DNA of 60,763 nt from Gulosibacter hominis (GTDB lineage: Bacteria; Actinomycetota; Actinomycetes; Actinomycetales; Microbacteriaceae): the NCBI RefSeq assembly GCF_904842695.1, contig NZ_CAJGWQ010000012.1, positions 1 through 60,763 of the forward strand, read 5' to 3'. Position 1 is the stretch's first letter. Each line of letters opens with the position of its first letter. The translations under genes were made by a program, and so were the position numbers. Shown piece by piece: positions 1-6,871 of this stretch. The notes beneath the pieces are model-generated. The model was not told the DNA's origin and made no database searches. It saw only the letters and a program-made list of their open reading frames with translations.

Positions 1-1
1 C

Positions 2-247
2 GGCCGGCATCAACACACCCGCCCGTACACGCCACGACACAACGGCAAAGTTGAACGCTACAACCGGCTGTTGGCTGACGAGTGCCTCTATGCCCGGCCC
101 TACACGTCAGAACAACAGCGACGAGAAGCTCTTAAAGCCTGGAACCATCACTACAACTATCATCGACCCCACACCGCCTGCAGTGACCAGCCACCGGCCT
201 CACGCCTCCACACCCGTGTCGACAACGTCATGACCAACTACACCTAG
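2..247 (+). mobile_element. IS481-type transposase, C-terminal fragment
   Basis: An open frame enters from the left edge of the window and stops at TAG 245-247. The visible 81 residues contain YTPRHNGKVERYNRLL, the conserved C-terminal stretch of DDE integrase-core transposases with the catalytic Glu, followed by WNHHYNYHRPHTA. This combination is typical of IS481-like and related IS3-like enzymes. The N-terminal part and the first two catalytic Asp residues lie outside the window, so I cannot tell whether the gene is intact. A possible right terminal inverted repeat ends near 316 (outward-reading TGTCGGGTCAGAGATTCTG). The element borders the AT-richer gene cluster that follows. Confidence 0.85.
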
Positions 248-695
248 CAGCTGACTGATGAAGAAAAGCGGGCCCTCTAACATCTGACGCCAAGAATCAG
301 AATCTCTGACCCGACAGCCAACATGTGCATCGGTACGGTTAAGCACCACAGTTATCCTGGTGATCTTCGCTTAAACCACATCACCTCCACGTTGATCAGC
401 AGACTCAAGATCACTCAATCTTTAGATCAGAGAAGGCTGAAGTTCTTGAGATCAGGTGCACAATCTCGTGACGAGTCACACTACGAACACGATCTACAGC
501 AGCTGGCAACTTCCAACTCCGACAAGTGTTACGCGAACCAATTGTTAGCCACCGCCGCTAGCAGACGACTCCGCATAGCCCATGGGAGTAGCAAGATTCT
601 TTCAGGGCTTTCACAGGAAATACCTGTTGCCGGCCGGGGTAGGTCAACTAGGGTGTGCTTAAACCTATTGGGCTAAGTATTACAAGGAAGTAATC
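248..695. other. Intergenic stretch between transposase and peptide cluster
   Basis: No convincing gene was found in these 448 bases. The left part, to about 316, is the presumed end of the insertion sequence. The rest is AT-richer than the chromosome downstream. An open frame at 323-676 has no ribosome binding site and an unconvincing residue composition, so I do not call it. The right end carries the candidate promoter and ribosome binding site of the peptide gene at 696. Confidence 0.6.
627..654 (+). promoter_or_regulatory. Candidate promoter of the peptide/carbamoyltransferase cluster
   Basis: TTGCCG (627-632) and TAGGGT (649-654) are separated by 16 bases. The -10 box fits the actinobacterial TANNNT pattern, and a start site near 661 would leave a leader of about 35 bases before the ATG at 696. 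The -35 match is only moderate, so this is tentative. Confidence 0.35.
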
Positions 696-791
696 ATGGC
701 TAGAACAGAAATACCAAACCGGAACACAGCAGAACTTACCCAAGAACAGCGTAGGCAAGCCACGCAAGAACTAAAAAATTCTTCCAATTAG
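696..791 (+). CDS. 31-residue peptide, candidate RiPP precursor
   Basis: A small open frame begins with ATG 696 and ends with TAG 789-791. It is preceded by AAGGAAG at 684-690 with five bases of spacing, one of the better ribosome binding sites in this region. The product begins MARTEIPNRN, has a charged Gln/Glu/Arg-rich middle (TQEQRRQATQEL) and ends in KNSSN. It has no Cys, no signal peptide and no membrane segment. The next gene starts five bases after the stop, so the peptide is the first cistron of the modification/export cluster. A helical charged leader followed by a short polar tail is how precursors of ribosomally made, modified peptides often look. That role is inferred; I recognise no family. 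It could instead be a translational leader for the next gene. Confidence 0.55.
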   Translation: MARTEIPNRNTAELTQEQRRQATQELKNSSN

Positions 792-796
792 TAAAT

Positions 797-1114
797 ATGA
801 TTGATGTGGAAAAATACAAGATGTTCAGCGGCGCCGTCGACGCAGTGTGGCATGAATTGCTCAAGGATCCGGACGCCTACGCTGCGTTCCTGGAGGAAGC
901 GGGTGTGGTAGAAAACATCGGTCACATGCCGGGCAGTGGATTCGGCGTCATCCAATGGATTCAAGATTATCACCAAAGATATGGGAAACTGACGCCGATA
1001 TGGTTTACAGATGCGTCAGGTGTCCTAGATGAAAAGAGCTACAATGCTTACTTGTCTACAGATGTAGTCGTGGCGGCGTGGGACTGTGGTGTGATGGTGC
1101 CAGTACTAGAGTGA
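797..1114 (+). CDS. 105-aa hypothetical protein of the cluster
   Basis: A small acidic soluble protein (MIDVEKYKMF...) starting at ATG 797, five bases after the stop of the 31-residue peptide. It has no good ribosome binding site of its own, so translation is probably coupled. The N-terminal part has an amphipathic helical stretch (VWHELLKDPDAYAAFLEEAG) loosely like the helical leaders of Nif11 or nitrile-hydratase-type RiPP precursors. The C-terminal part contains a single Cys in AAWDCGVMVPVLE. It could be a second, larger precursor, a leader-binding partner or an accessory subunit. I cannot assign a family. The overlapping reverse-strand frame at 788-976 looks like a shadow. Confidence 0.7.
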   Translation: MIDVEKYKMFSGAVDAVWHELLKDPDAYAAFLEEAGVVENIGHMPGSGFGVIQWIQDYHQRYGKLTPIWFTDASGVLDEKSYNAYLSTDVVVAAWDCGVMVPVLE

Positions 1115-1173
1115 TCTTTATTGAGACGAGAGGTGCTGGCATCGATTAAAAGAATATGTGACTAGTTAGTCAG

Positions 1174-1740
1174 ATGAAATTAACAGAATACTGTAGATTT
1201 GTGCAACCAAGTATAGATGCTCACGCACTCTGGGTAAGGGATTCATCTGCTACAAAGAGCTGGGAACTTTTTCGGGATATTATCTTTGCTCTGTTAGAGT
1301 TCGTAGAGAAAAAAAGTCTGTTGGAAACTCGCAAGCATCCATTGGCTTGCGTGGTCCTCAGGGTTGATTCCATGCCTGATGTGAACAGTGTGGCTGAGGT
1401 TTTCTCGATGATCCGCATTGCTGTGATAGCGAACCAAATAACCATGGGGCTCATGCCGGGCGGCGCAGCTATTCTAGCTGAACAAAGGATAATCCAACAG
1501 GAGGGCTCCGAATCGCTTGTAGTGATTCGGAGTAAGCTCGAATCAGACAGCAGATTCAGGGCGCACATAACTTCGGATGCGGTCAATGCTCACTCGAAAC
1601 TTTTACATAAGTTCCTAGCAGCTGAAGCGAAGGTGCCTGATGTCACCAATACAGGAAAATGGCAGGAAGAGTACAACAGTCATGTTGCAGAGGTTGGGGA
1701 GTTATGCTTTCGAGTGCCACATGGCCAGTGTTGTCTGTAG
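1174..1740 (+). CDS. 188-aa cluster protein, possibly DUF6875-like
   Basis: The frame starts at ATG 1174; an in-frame stop lies 15 bases upstream, so a longer form is excluded. The pattern YCRFVQPSI...LWV near the N-terminus, then HPLACVVLRV in the middle and MGLMPGG...LVVIRSKLESDSRF later, recalls from memory the DUF6875 proteins found beside biosynthetic genes. That resemblance needs a profile search. No membrane segments are seen. Its last 37 bases overlap the start chosen for the kinase-like gene, which implies translational coupling. Function is unknown. The codon choice, including TTA codons, differs from the GC-rich housekeeping genes of the window. Confidence 0.65.
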   Translation: MKLTEYCRFVQPSIDAHALWVRDSSATKSWELFRDIIFALLEFVEKKSLLETRKHPLACVVLRVDSMPDVNSVAEVFSMIRIAVIANQITMGLMPGGAAILAEQRIIQQEGSESLVVIRSKLESDSRFRAHITSDAVNAHSKLLHKFLAAEAKVPDVTNTGKWQEEYNSHVAEVGELCFRVPHGQCCL

Positions 1741-2555
1741 AGCAGCAGAGGTCCGTTGAAGCTATAGTCGAAAATCTAAATATTGGGGGGGCGTCGTCGC
1801 TTAATGAGGTGCGGACCCTCTCTAATAGGCGCCATTATGCGCTGATGCTTATTACGCATGAGAGTCAGAAGCGTATCCTAAAAGTGGGAGAAGGTGCTGA
1901 TTTTGATATGATTCGATCCGAGTACAGCTCGTTGAAGAGGTTAGGTTATAGATACTCAGGGCGTGTGCTGGACTACAATCAAACAAAAAGTGCTGCTGCG
2001 ATTCTGCTGGACTGGGTAGAGGGGCGCAGTTTGGTAACGCATTGGCGACAGGTTGGGATGAAACCGAGCGTGTTGTTAACTGATATTGAACGTATAGGTA
2101 AGGAGCTAGATTACTTACATGCGCGGCAAGTAACTCATGGGGATCTTCAGCCGACACATATCCGATTTAGGGACTCTGAACCAACATTCATTGACTTTGG
2201 AGTCTCCGGGCCCTCCCATGAAGCTTACAGTGGCGGGTTGACCCACTATATGGCGCCGGAATTAGCTGCACAATGTTTGAGCGGGTCAGCTCCCACACGT
2301 AGCCCGGAAGCAGACTGGTATGCACTTATTGCGTGTGCGTATGTTGCAATAACTGGCCGCGCTCCGATGCAATACGGTGCAAATGCCCATAGGGATGAAC
2401 GATTGGATGCGATCAGTAACATGCGCACTGCATTCCATAAAGGGGACAGTCATCTTGCAATTATGCTGGGGCGAGCATTAAGTTTGCGGCCCGACGAAAG
2501 GCGTGAATATGTGCTCGCAATTTCTGACTTCTGGGAGCGTGAAAAGAGTGGGTGA
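1704..2555 (+). CDS. Ser/Thr protein kinase-like protein
   Basis: A 283-aa single-domain kinase fold. A likely ATP-binding Lys lies in RILKVG near residue 59. The catalytic loop is HGDLQPTH near residues 145-152, the metal-binding motif is FIDFG near 163, and MAPEL and EADWYALI follow as the APE and helix-F motifs. The usual Asn five residues after the catalytic Asp is His here, which may alter Mg binding. No membrane segment or sensor domain follows, so it differs from PknB-type receptors and looks like a small soluble kinase acting on a peptide, small molecule or partner. I chose ATG 1704, preceded by an AGG/GGGGA-rich site at 1692-1700, over ATG 1659. The gene overlaps the carbamoyltransferase by 8 bases. 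RiPP pathways use kinases for dehydration or tail phosphorylation; the role here is unknown. Confidence 0.8.
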   Translation: MLSSATWPVLSVEQQRSVEAIVENLNIGGASSLNEVRTLSNRRHYALMLITHESQKRILKVGEGADFDMIRSEYSSLKRLGYRYSGRVLDYNQTKSAAAILLDWVEGRSLVTHWRQVGMKPSVLLTDIERIGKELDYLHARQVTHGDLQPTHIRFRDSEPTFIDFGVSGPSHEAYSGGLTHYMAPELAAQCLSGSAPTRSPEADWYALIACAYVAITGRAPMQYGANAHRDERLDAISNMRTAFHKGDSHLAIMLGRALSLRPDERREYVLAISDFWEREKSG

Positions 2556-4245
2556 TGCTCCTGTTACGCTGGGGGTCAGCGCTTGGATCCCAAACTCTTC
2601 GGCATCTTTACTGCTCGGCGACCAGTACATTGGATCTATGGAAGAAGAGCGGTTTATTGGTATCAAGAAAGTACGCACATGGCCGAGCCGGGCTATCGGT
2701 GAACTTACAAGGTCGGCCTCTATTTCCTCAAACGATATCGACAAAGTAGTCGTCAATATAGATCCAAAGCTGTTTGCGACGGTGAGTCACGACGAATCGT
2801 ATTCACAAAGCATAATTGAGCAACGAGAGACTGCATGTCGCGAAGCGTTCCACAGGTGGACTAGTAGGATCAATGCAGTCAAAGAGAAGTACCCGTATGC
2901 TAGCGTGGTCGGCATACCGCATCATGAGGCCCATGCAATGTATGCTTTTCTCGCGTCGGGCTATGATCAAAGTGCAATAGTCGTTCTCGACAGTGTTGGT
3001 GAGGTTACTGCTTCGTCCGTTTGGCTTGGAAGCCGCGCAGAAAGAAATGTCATCAGAAACGTATGGAATTCTCCGGATTATTCCTCAATAGGATATTTCT
3101 ACGCATCTATAACTGACCACCTCGGGTGGATGCCGAATGATGAAGAGGGAACAGTGATGGCACTCGCTGCGCTCGGGGATCCATCACGTTTTAGAGAAAC
3201 TATAAAACGCCTGATACGATTTGTTGATGGCAGCATTCGCGTTGACTATGCGCTACTTCATCCGAGAGTACGTAGACAACGCAAAGGATTTACTTCGCAA
3301 TTCCATGAAATTGTGAGTCAGCGCAGAATGCCTGGGGAGAATATTGAGCAGGTGCACTGCGACTTGGCGGCTGCCGCTCAGCAGCGTCTAGAGGAACTCG
3401 TAAGCGAGATATGCGAATTCGCTCTAAAGATGACTGGGCAGCGAAAACTAGTATTAACTGGAGGAGTGGCGGAGAATTGCGTTGCCAATGGTGCAGTAAT
3501 GTCACTTTCGGATCTCGATTCAATCTATGTCCCGGCGGCGCCTGGCGACTCTGGGACCGCCTTGGGTTCCGCTCTAGCAGCTCATCCACAAGCGCTAGAC
3601 ATCTCGTATCATTCGATTGCCGATCCATTTGTGGGAGCCGTGGTTAAGCGCGCTCAGCTGTCTAATCAATTCAGACTGAAATGGGCTGGTTTATCTGCCG
3701 TAGAGCTAGCGGGGCAACTTAGTGAGTGGCTGCGAGCTGGTGAAGTTATAGCGATTGTGGAGGGAAGATTTGAGTTTGGGCCCCGCGCGTTGGGGAACCG
3801 GAGTTTGATAGCATCGGCAGGGGTTCCAGGCATAGTCGAAGTTCTTAACAGCAGCGTTAAAAAGCGAGAATCGTTTCGCCCATTTGCTCCAGTTGTCCGT
3901 TTAGAAACGTTTAACAAGTATTTTGACACCCCTAGAGTCGATTGTGATCTATCAATGATGAATTTCGCGATCCCAGCGAATCGGAATACTCTGGGGTTGA
4001 GGGGTGTGTTACATGCAAATGGTTTGGTTCGTGTGCAGGTAGTATCTGAAGAGAAACATCCGTTATTGTGGCACGCCTTATTGGCGGATGAAAGGGCAGG
4101 TGGCACTGGGGTGTTCATTAATACGAGCCTCAACGTGAAGGGTCAGCCATTGTGTGGAACTCCGCAGCTCTTGTTGGAGTTTGCCAACAAGAGTAAAGTA
4201 GATAAATTTATTATAAATGGATCCGTATATGAATTTCTAGGGTGA
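2548..4245 (+). CDS. NodU/CmcH/TobZ-family O-carbamoyltransferase
   Basis: About 565 aa, the usual length for the family. Members use carbamoyl phosphate and ATP to form carbamoyl-adenylate and then transfer the carbamoyl group to a hydroxyl of an antibiotic, Nod factor or peptide. Seen in order: an N-terminal actin-like domain beginning VTLGVSAWIPNSSASLL and EEERF, the His cluster PHHEAHA near residues 124-130, GGVAENCVANG, and then the C-terminal domain with EFGPRALGNRSL near 407, KKRESFRPFAP near 437 and FINTSLNVKGQP near 522. I chose GTG 2548, with GGGAG ten bases upstream and an 8-base overlap with the kinase gene. GTG 2539 and ATG 2503 are alternatives. The JmjC-type oxygenase gene follows after one base, so a hydroxylate-then-carbamoylate sequence is plausible. 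Confidence 0.9.
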   Translation: MGDAPVTLGVSAWIPNSSASLLLGDQYIGSMEEERFIGIKKVRTWPSRAIGELTRSASISSNDIDKVVVNIDPKLFATVSHDESYSQSIIEQRETACREAFHRWTSRINAVKEKYPYASVVGIPHHEAHAMYAFLASGYDQSAIVVLDSVGEVTASSVWLGSRAERNVIRNVWNSPDYSSIGYFYASITDHLGWMPNDEEGTVMALAALGDPSRFRETIKRLIRFVDGSIRVDYALLHPRVRRQRKGFTSQFHEIVSQRRMPGENIEQVHCDLAAAAQQRLEELVSEICEFALKMTGQRKLVLTGGVAENCVANGAVMSLSDLDSIYVPAAPGDSGTALGSALAAHPQALDISYHSIADPFVGAVVKRAQLSNQFRLKWAGLSAVELAGQLSEWLRAGEVIAIVEGRFEFGPRALGNRSLIASAGVPGIVEVLNSSVKKRESFRPFAPVVRLETFNKYFDTPRVDCDLSMMNFAIPANRNTLGLRGVLHANGLVRVQVVSEEKHPLLWHALLADERAGGTGVFINTSLNVKGQPLCGTPQLLLEFANKSKVDKFIINGSVYEFLG

Positions 4246-4246
4246 G

Positions 4247-4924
4247 ATGATGGGTGTGCTAGAGGAATTAGGATTATATCCGAGCGAAATCATTGGGCTT
4301 ATTGAAATCTGCAGTGTTGCGAGGCAGTGGAATCTAGAGACTAACGTAGGTGTGAGGGTTGCTATGTCTCTGGGTGACGCTTTGAATCTGATCTATCGAA
4401 GTGGTGTAGATCTTTCGACGGTAGAGATGGTGAAGCGGGGAGAGGGAGAAGGCAATTCGTTAAGGGACTACACCGTGGTTGATTTAGTGAACAGTTCTTT
4501 CGAGTCTGCCATCTTGTCCGGGGCTGCTCTGAAAGTTATTGGCTCGAATCAGGGGTTAACAAGCAATCCGCTTCTAAGAGCATATCTTGATAGTAGAGGG
4601 GTTCAGGCTCATTATTTCTTCTCTGGAGCCTTTTGTCAAGCATACCCTGGGCATTTTGACCTAGCCGATGCTGTGGTGATTCAGATAGTTGGCTGCAAAG
4701 ACTGGCAGCTATGGCCAACACTGCCTCCCGGTGATGTTCGTCGAAGCACACGTCGCTGGTGCTTTGAAGATGGACATGAACTGCTACAAATCCACGCCGG
4801 TGAATGCTTAACTATGCCTGCTTACACCCCTCATATAGTTTCGTCTAATTTCGTTCCATCCGCGCATTTGGCATTAGCGATTCGAGGAGCGGGGAGTGGG
4901 CATCTTGCTTCGGAGAACAACTGA
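4247..4924 (+). CDS. JmjC/cupin-type Fe(II)/2-oxoglutarate oxygenase-like protein
   Basis: A 225-aa protein whose core matches the cupin_4/NO66/RoxA-like hydroxylase pattern. H136 and D138 in PGHFDLADAVVIQIVG supply the HxD iron ligands, K151 in GCKDWQLW is the probable 2-oxoglutarate contact, and H196 in AYTPHIVSS is the distal His. Enzymes of this group hydroxylate amino-acid side chains (Arg, His, Asn) in proteins and peptides. The gene starts one base after the carbamoyltransferase stop (ATG 4247, or the adjacent ATG 4250) and overlaps the exporter gene by 29 bases. A hydroxyl group made here could be the acceptor of the carbamoyl group; this is inference. All three iron ligands appear intact. 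Confidence 0.75.
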   Translation: MMGVLEELGLYPSEIIGLIEICSVARQWNLETNVGVRVAMSLGDALNLIYRSGVDLSTVEMVKRGEGEGNSLRDYTVVDLVNSSFESAILSGAALKVIGSNQGLTSNPLLRAYLDSRGVQAHYFFSGAFCQAYPGHFDLADAVVIQIVGCKDWQLWPTLPPGDVRRSTRRWCFEDGHELLQIHAGECLTMPAYTPHIVSSNFVPSAHLALAIRGAGSGHLASENN

Positions 4925-6638
4925 GAGTTACTTGCAGCCGTCTGAGAAGGATATGAGTCAGCTGGCTCACTATCCAGTTTCCTGGAATAGGGCGTGGTCG
5001 TTTTTCTTCTCTGATCAGTGGAGATGGATTGTGCTGCTTATTGTGTGTAGCCTGATAGCGGCTTTATTGGGTTTAGGTGCTCCGCTCTTGATTCGTGAAA
5101 TTATTAATGTTGCACTACCGGAAGGTGATTTTAACCTGCTAACGGTCCTTGCTGGTCTAATGCTTGCTGTTGCGGTTGCTTTGCAAGTAGTCAATGTGAT
5201 TCTGACAATGGTTGCTTCTCGTATCGGTGATCAGTCGATTCTGAAAGTCAGGCACTCGGTCATTGAGCACAGTCTCCAGCTTGAGTTGTCATATCTACTC
5301 GAGCATGGGGAATCAAAAATACGCGCCCATTTGATGAATGATGTTAATGAGATTCGGAAAGTACTCGGTTCAACTGGCGTTGCAATCATTTCTAACTGTT
5401 TTGTGACTGTCGCGACAGTTGTGGTGATGTTTTATCTTGCCTGGCAATTAGCAATTGTTACTTGCGTGGCCATTGTCTTTTCAATTTGGGTCGCGCGTAG
5501 AAGTGGCCGGAACCGTCAGCTGTGGCGGGCTCGCGTCCAGGATCAGAATGCGGCTATTGATGCGAAACTCTCCCAGGTGATGAGCTCGGACGGAGCGATG
5601 CTGAACCGTACGACCGGAATGGTTGATAATGTAGGTGCATCATTGCACAGCCTCGCTAAGGAACTGTCTGCAGCTGAGTCTTCTTTGGAGCGGGTGGGAG
5701 GGGCTAGGCTTGCTGTTATCGGGATTTCGTTTGCAGCACTACCTGTCTGTATCTATTGGGTTGGTGGGCAATTATATATTACTGATGCAGTGCCCCTTGG
5801 TACTTTGGTGGCTTTCGCCTCATTGCAGTTTGGCGTTATGAGGCCAGCGATGGGGGTTATGAATATATATGCACAGCTGGTGAGTTCGAAGGCTTTGTTT
5901 TCGAGGTTGTTTGAGTTTCTTGATAGTCCAGTTGAGGAGCCCAGGTCGCTGAAATGGAATGTTTGTCCAGTTGGCAAATCGCTTCTTATAAAAGGTGTAG
6001 AGTTTTCATATGATGGTCTAACTGCGGTCTTGCGTGGTGTAAATGGTTGTTGTGCTCCTGGCGATTTTATTAGTATTGTTGGGCCTTCCGGTGTTGGTAA
6101 GAGTACACTGGGGCGGCTGTTAGCTGGCTTGCTGCGCCCGACGTGTGGATCAATTACAGTTGGTGGCGTCGATCTGTGTGCTCTTGAATACTCGGCGCTC
6201 GCTTCGTACGTTCGTTTCCTTCCTCAGGATAGCTTTATTTACGAAGGGACGTTACGTGAGAATTTACTGTGGGGAGTTGGGAATGTTGATAGTAGTGATG
6301 TCGACGAGGTGTTGGAGCTAGCTCAATTATCAGAGTTTGTTGAGGGATTACCATTGGGGCTGGATACCCCTGTTGGTGTCAGGGGAGCAATGCTATCTGG
6401 AGGGCAGAGGCAGAGAATAGCGATCGCTCGCGCTGTTTTAGCGGGTCCTCAGGTGCTGATCCTTGACGAGGCAACGAGTGCGCTGGACGAGGACACGGAG
6501 CGTAAAATTTTAGATGCGATCAATCGCGAGTTCGTCGATCGTATTGTCATTTTTATCACTCATCGCCCGCGGGTGGCTGCATATGCTTCGCGTAGCCTCG
6601 AAGTTAAGGACGGCGCTGTCATGCGTATTCAGTGCTAG
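4896..6638 (+). CDS. ABC exporter, fused permease and ATPase (half transporter)
   Basis: 580 aa with type I exporter architecture. The membrane domain spans roughly residues 40-330 (first helix WIVLLIVCSLIAALLGLGAP). The ATPase domain has Walker A GPSGVGKST near 395, the Q-loop FLPQDSFIYEG, signature LSGGQRQRIAIARA near 498, Walker B VLILDEATSALDE near 520 and the H-loop in FITHRP. It would act as a homodimer in the cytoplasmic membrane. No C39 peptidase domain precedes it, so any leader would have to be removed by something else. GTG 4896 has a strong GAGGAG at 4884-4889; ATG 4953, after GAGAAGG, is the alternative. It is the last gene of the cluster and probably exports the product, possibly also giving self-resistance. 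Confidence 0.9.
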   Translation: MGILLRRTTESYLQPSEKDMSQLAHYPVSWNRAWSFFFSDQWRWIVLLIVCSLIAALLGLGAPLLIREIINVALPEGDFNLLTVLAGLMLAVAVALQVVNVILTMVASRIGDQSILKVRHSVIEHSLQLELSYLLEHGESKIRAHLMNDVNEIRKVLGSTGVAIISNCFVTVATVVVMFYLAWQLAIVTCVAIVFSIWVARRSGRNRQLWRARVQDQNAAIDAKLSQVMSSDGAMLNRTTGMVDNVGASLHSLAKELSAAESSLERVGGARLAVIGISFAALPVCIYWVGGQLYITDAVPLGTLVAFASLQFGVMRPAMGVMNIYAQLVSSKALFSRLFEFLDSPVEEPRSLKWNVCPVGKSLLIKGVEFSYDGLTAVLRGVNGCCAPGDFISIVGPSGVGKSTLGRLLAGLLRPTCGSITVGGVDLCALEYSALASYVRFLPQDSFIYEGTLRENLLWGVGNVDSSDVDEVLELAQLSEFVEGLPLGLDTPVGVRGAMLSGGQRQRIAIARAVLAGPQVLILDEATSALDEDTERKILDAINREFVDRIVIFITHRPRVAAYASRSLEVKDGAVMRIQC

Positions 6639-6859
6639 GCCCAGAACGGATCTCATTCTGTATCCGGCACGTCTGGTCGTGGTTTTCATTGACTGGAGGG
6701 AATTTGGGCGTGCGTGGGTCGGTTGTTTTGACTTGTCATAGTGGCTGCTCGGGGGCAGCACATCTCGCATTTTGTCGCAGTAGATGTCAGAGTGTGACGT
6801 TACGTGACGCTGAACTGCGCTTTGTGACAGCTCGGCTGGGCAGCTGATGCGGCTCGCCA

Positions 6860-6865
6860 TACGGT
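6860..6865 (+). promoter_or_regulatory. -10 box of metF, leaderless arrangement
   Basis: TACGGT ends six bases before the metF ATG, so transcription would start at or next to the start codon. No ribosome binding site is visible before the ATG. The upstream intergenic region (6639-6859) marks the return from AT-rich to GC-rich sequence. Confidence 0.45.
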
Positions 6866-6871
6866 GGCTGC

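Noticed and set aside
323-676. Open frame of 117 codons between the transposase and the peptide gene
   Set aside because: No ribosome binding site, no recognisable motif, and it covers the likely insertion-sequence end and the cluster promoter region.
696-791. Microcin C-like precursor (C-terminal Asn)
   Set aside because: There is no ThiF/MccB-type adenylating enzyme in the cluster, and the peptide is much longer than MccA.
696-6638. Lanthipeptide cluster
   Set aside because: A kinase-like protein is present, but there is no LanC-type cyclase, lyase or dehydratase, and the short peptide has no Cys.
6639-6871. SAM or cobalamin riboswitch before metF/metE
   Set aside because: I could not find the conserved core elements of either class, and the metF promoter appears to be leaderless.
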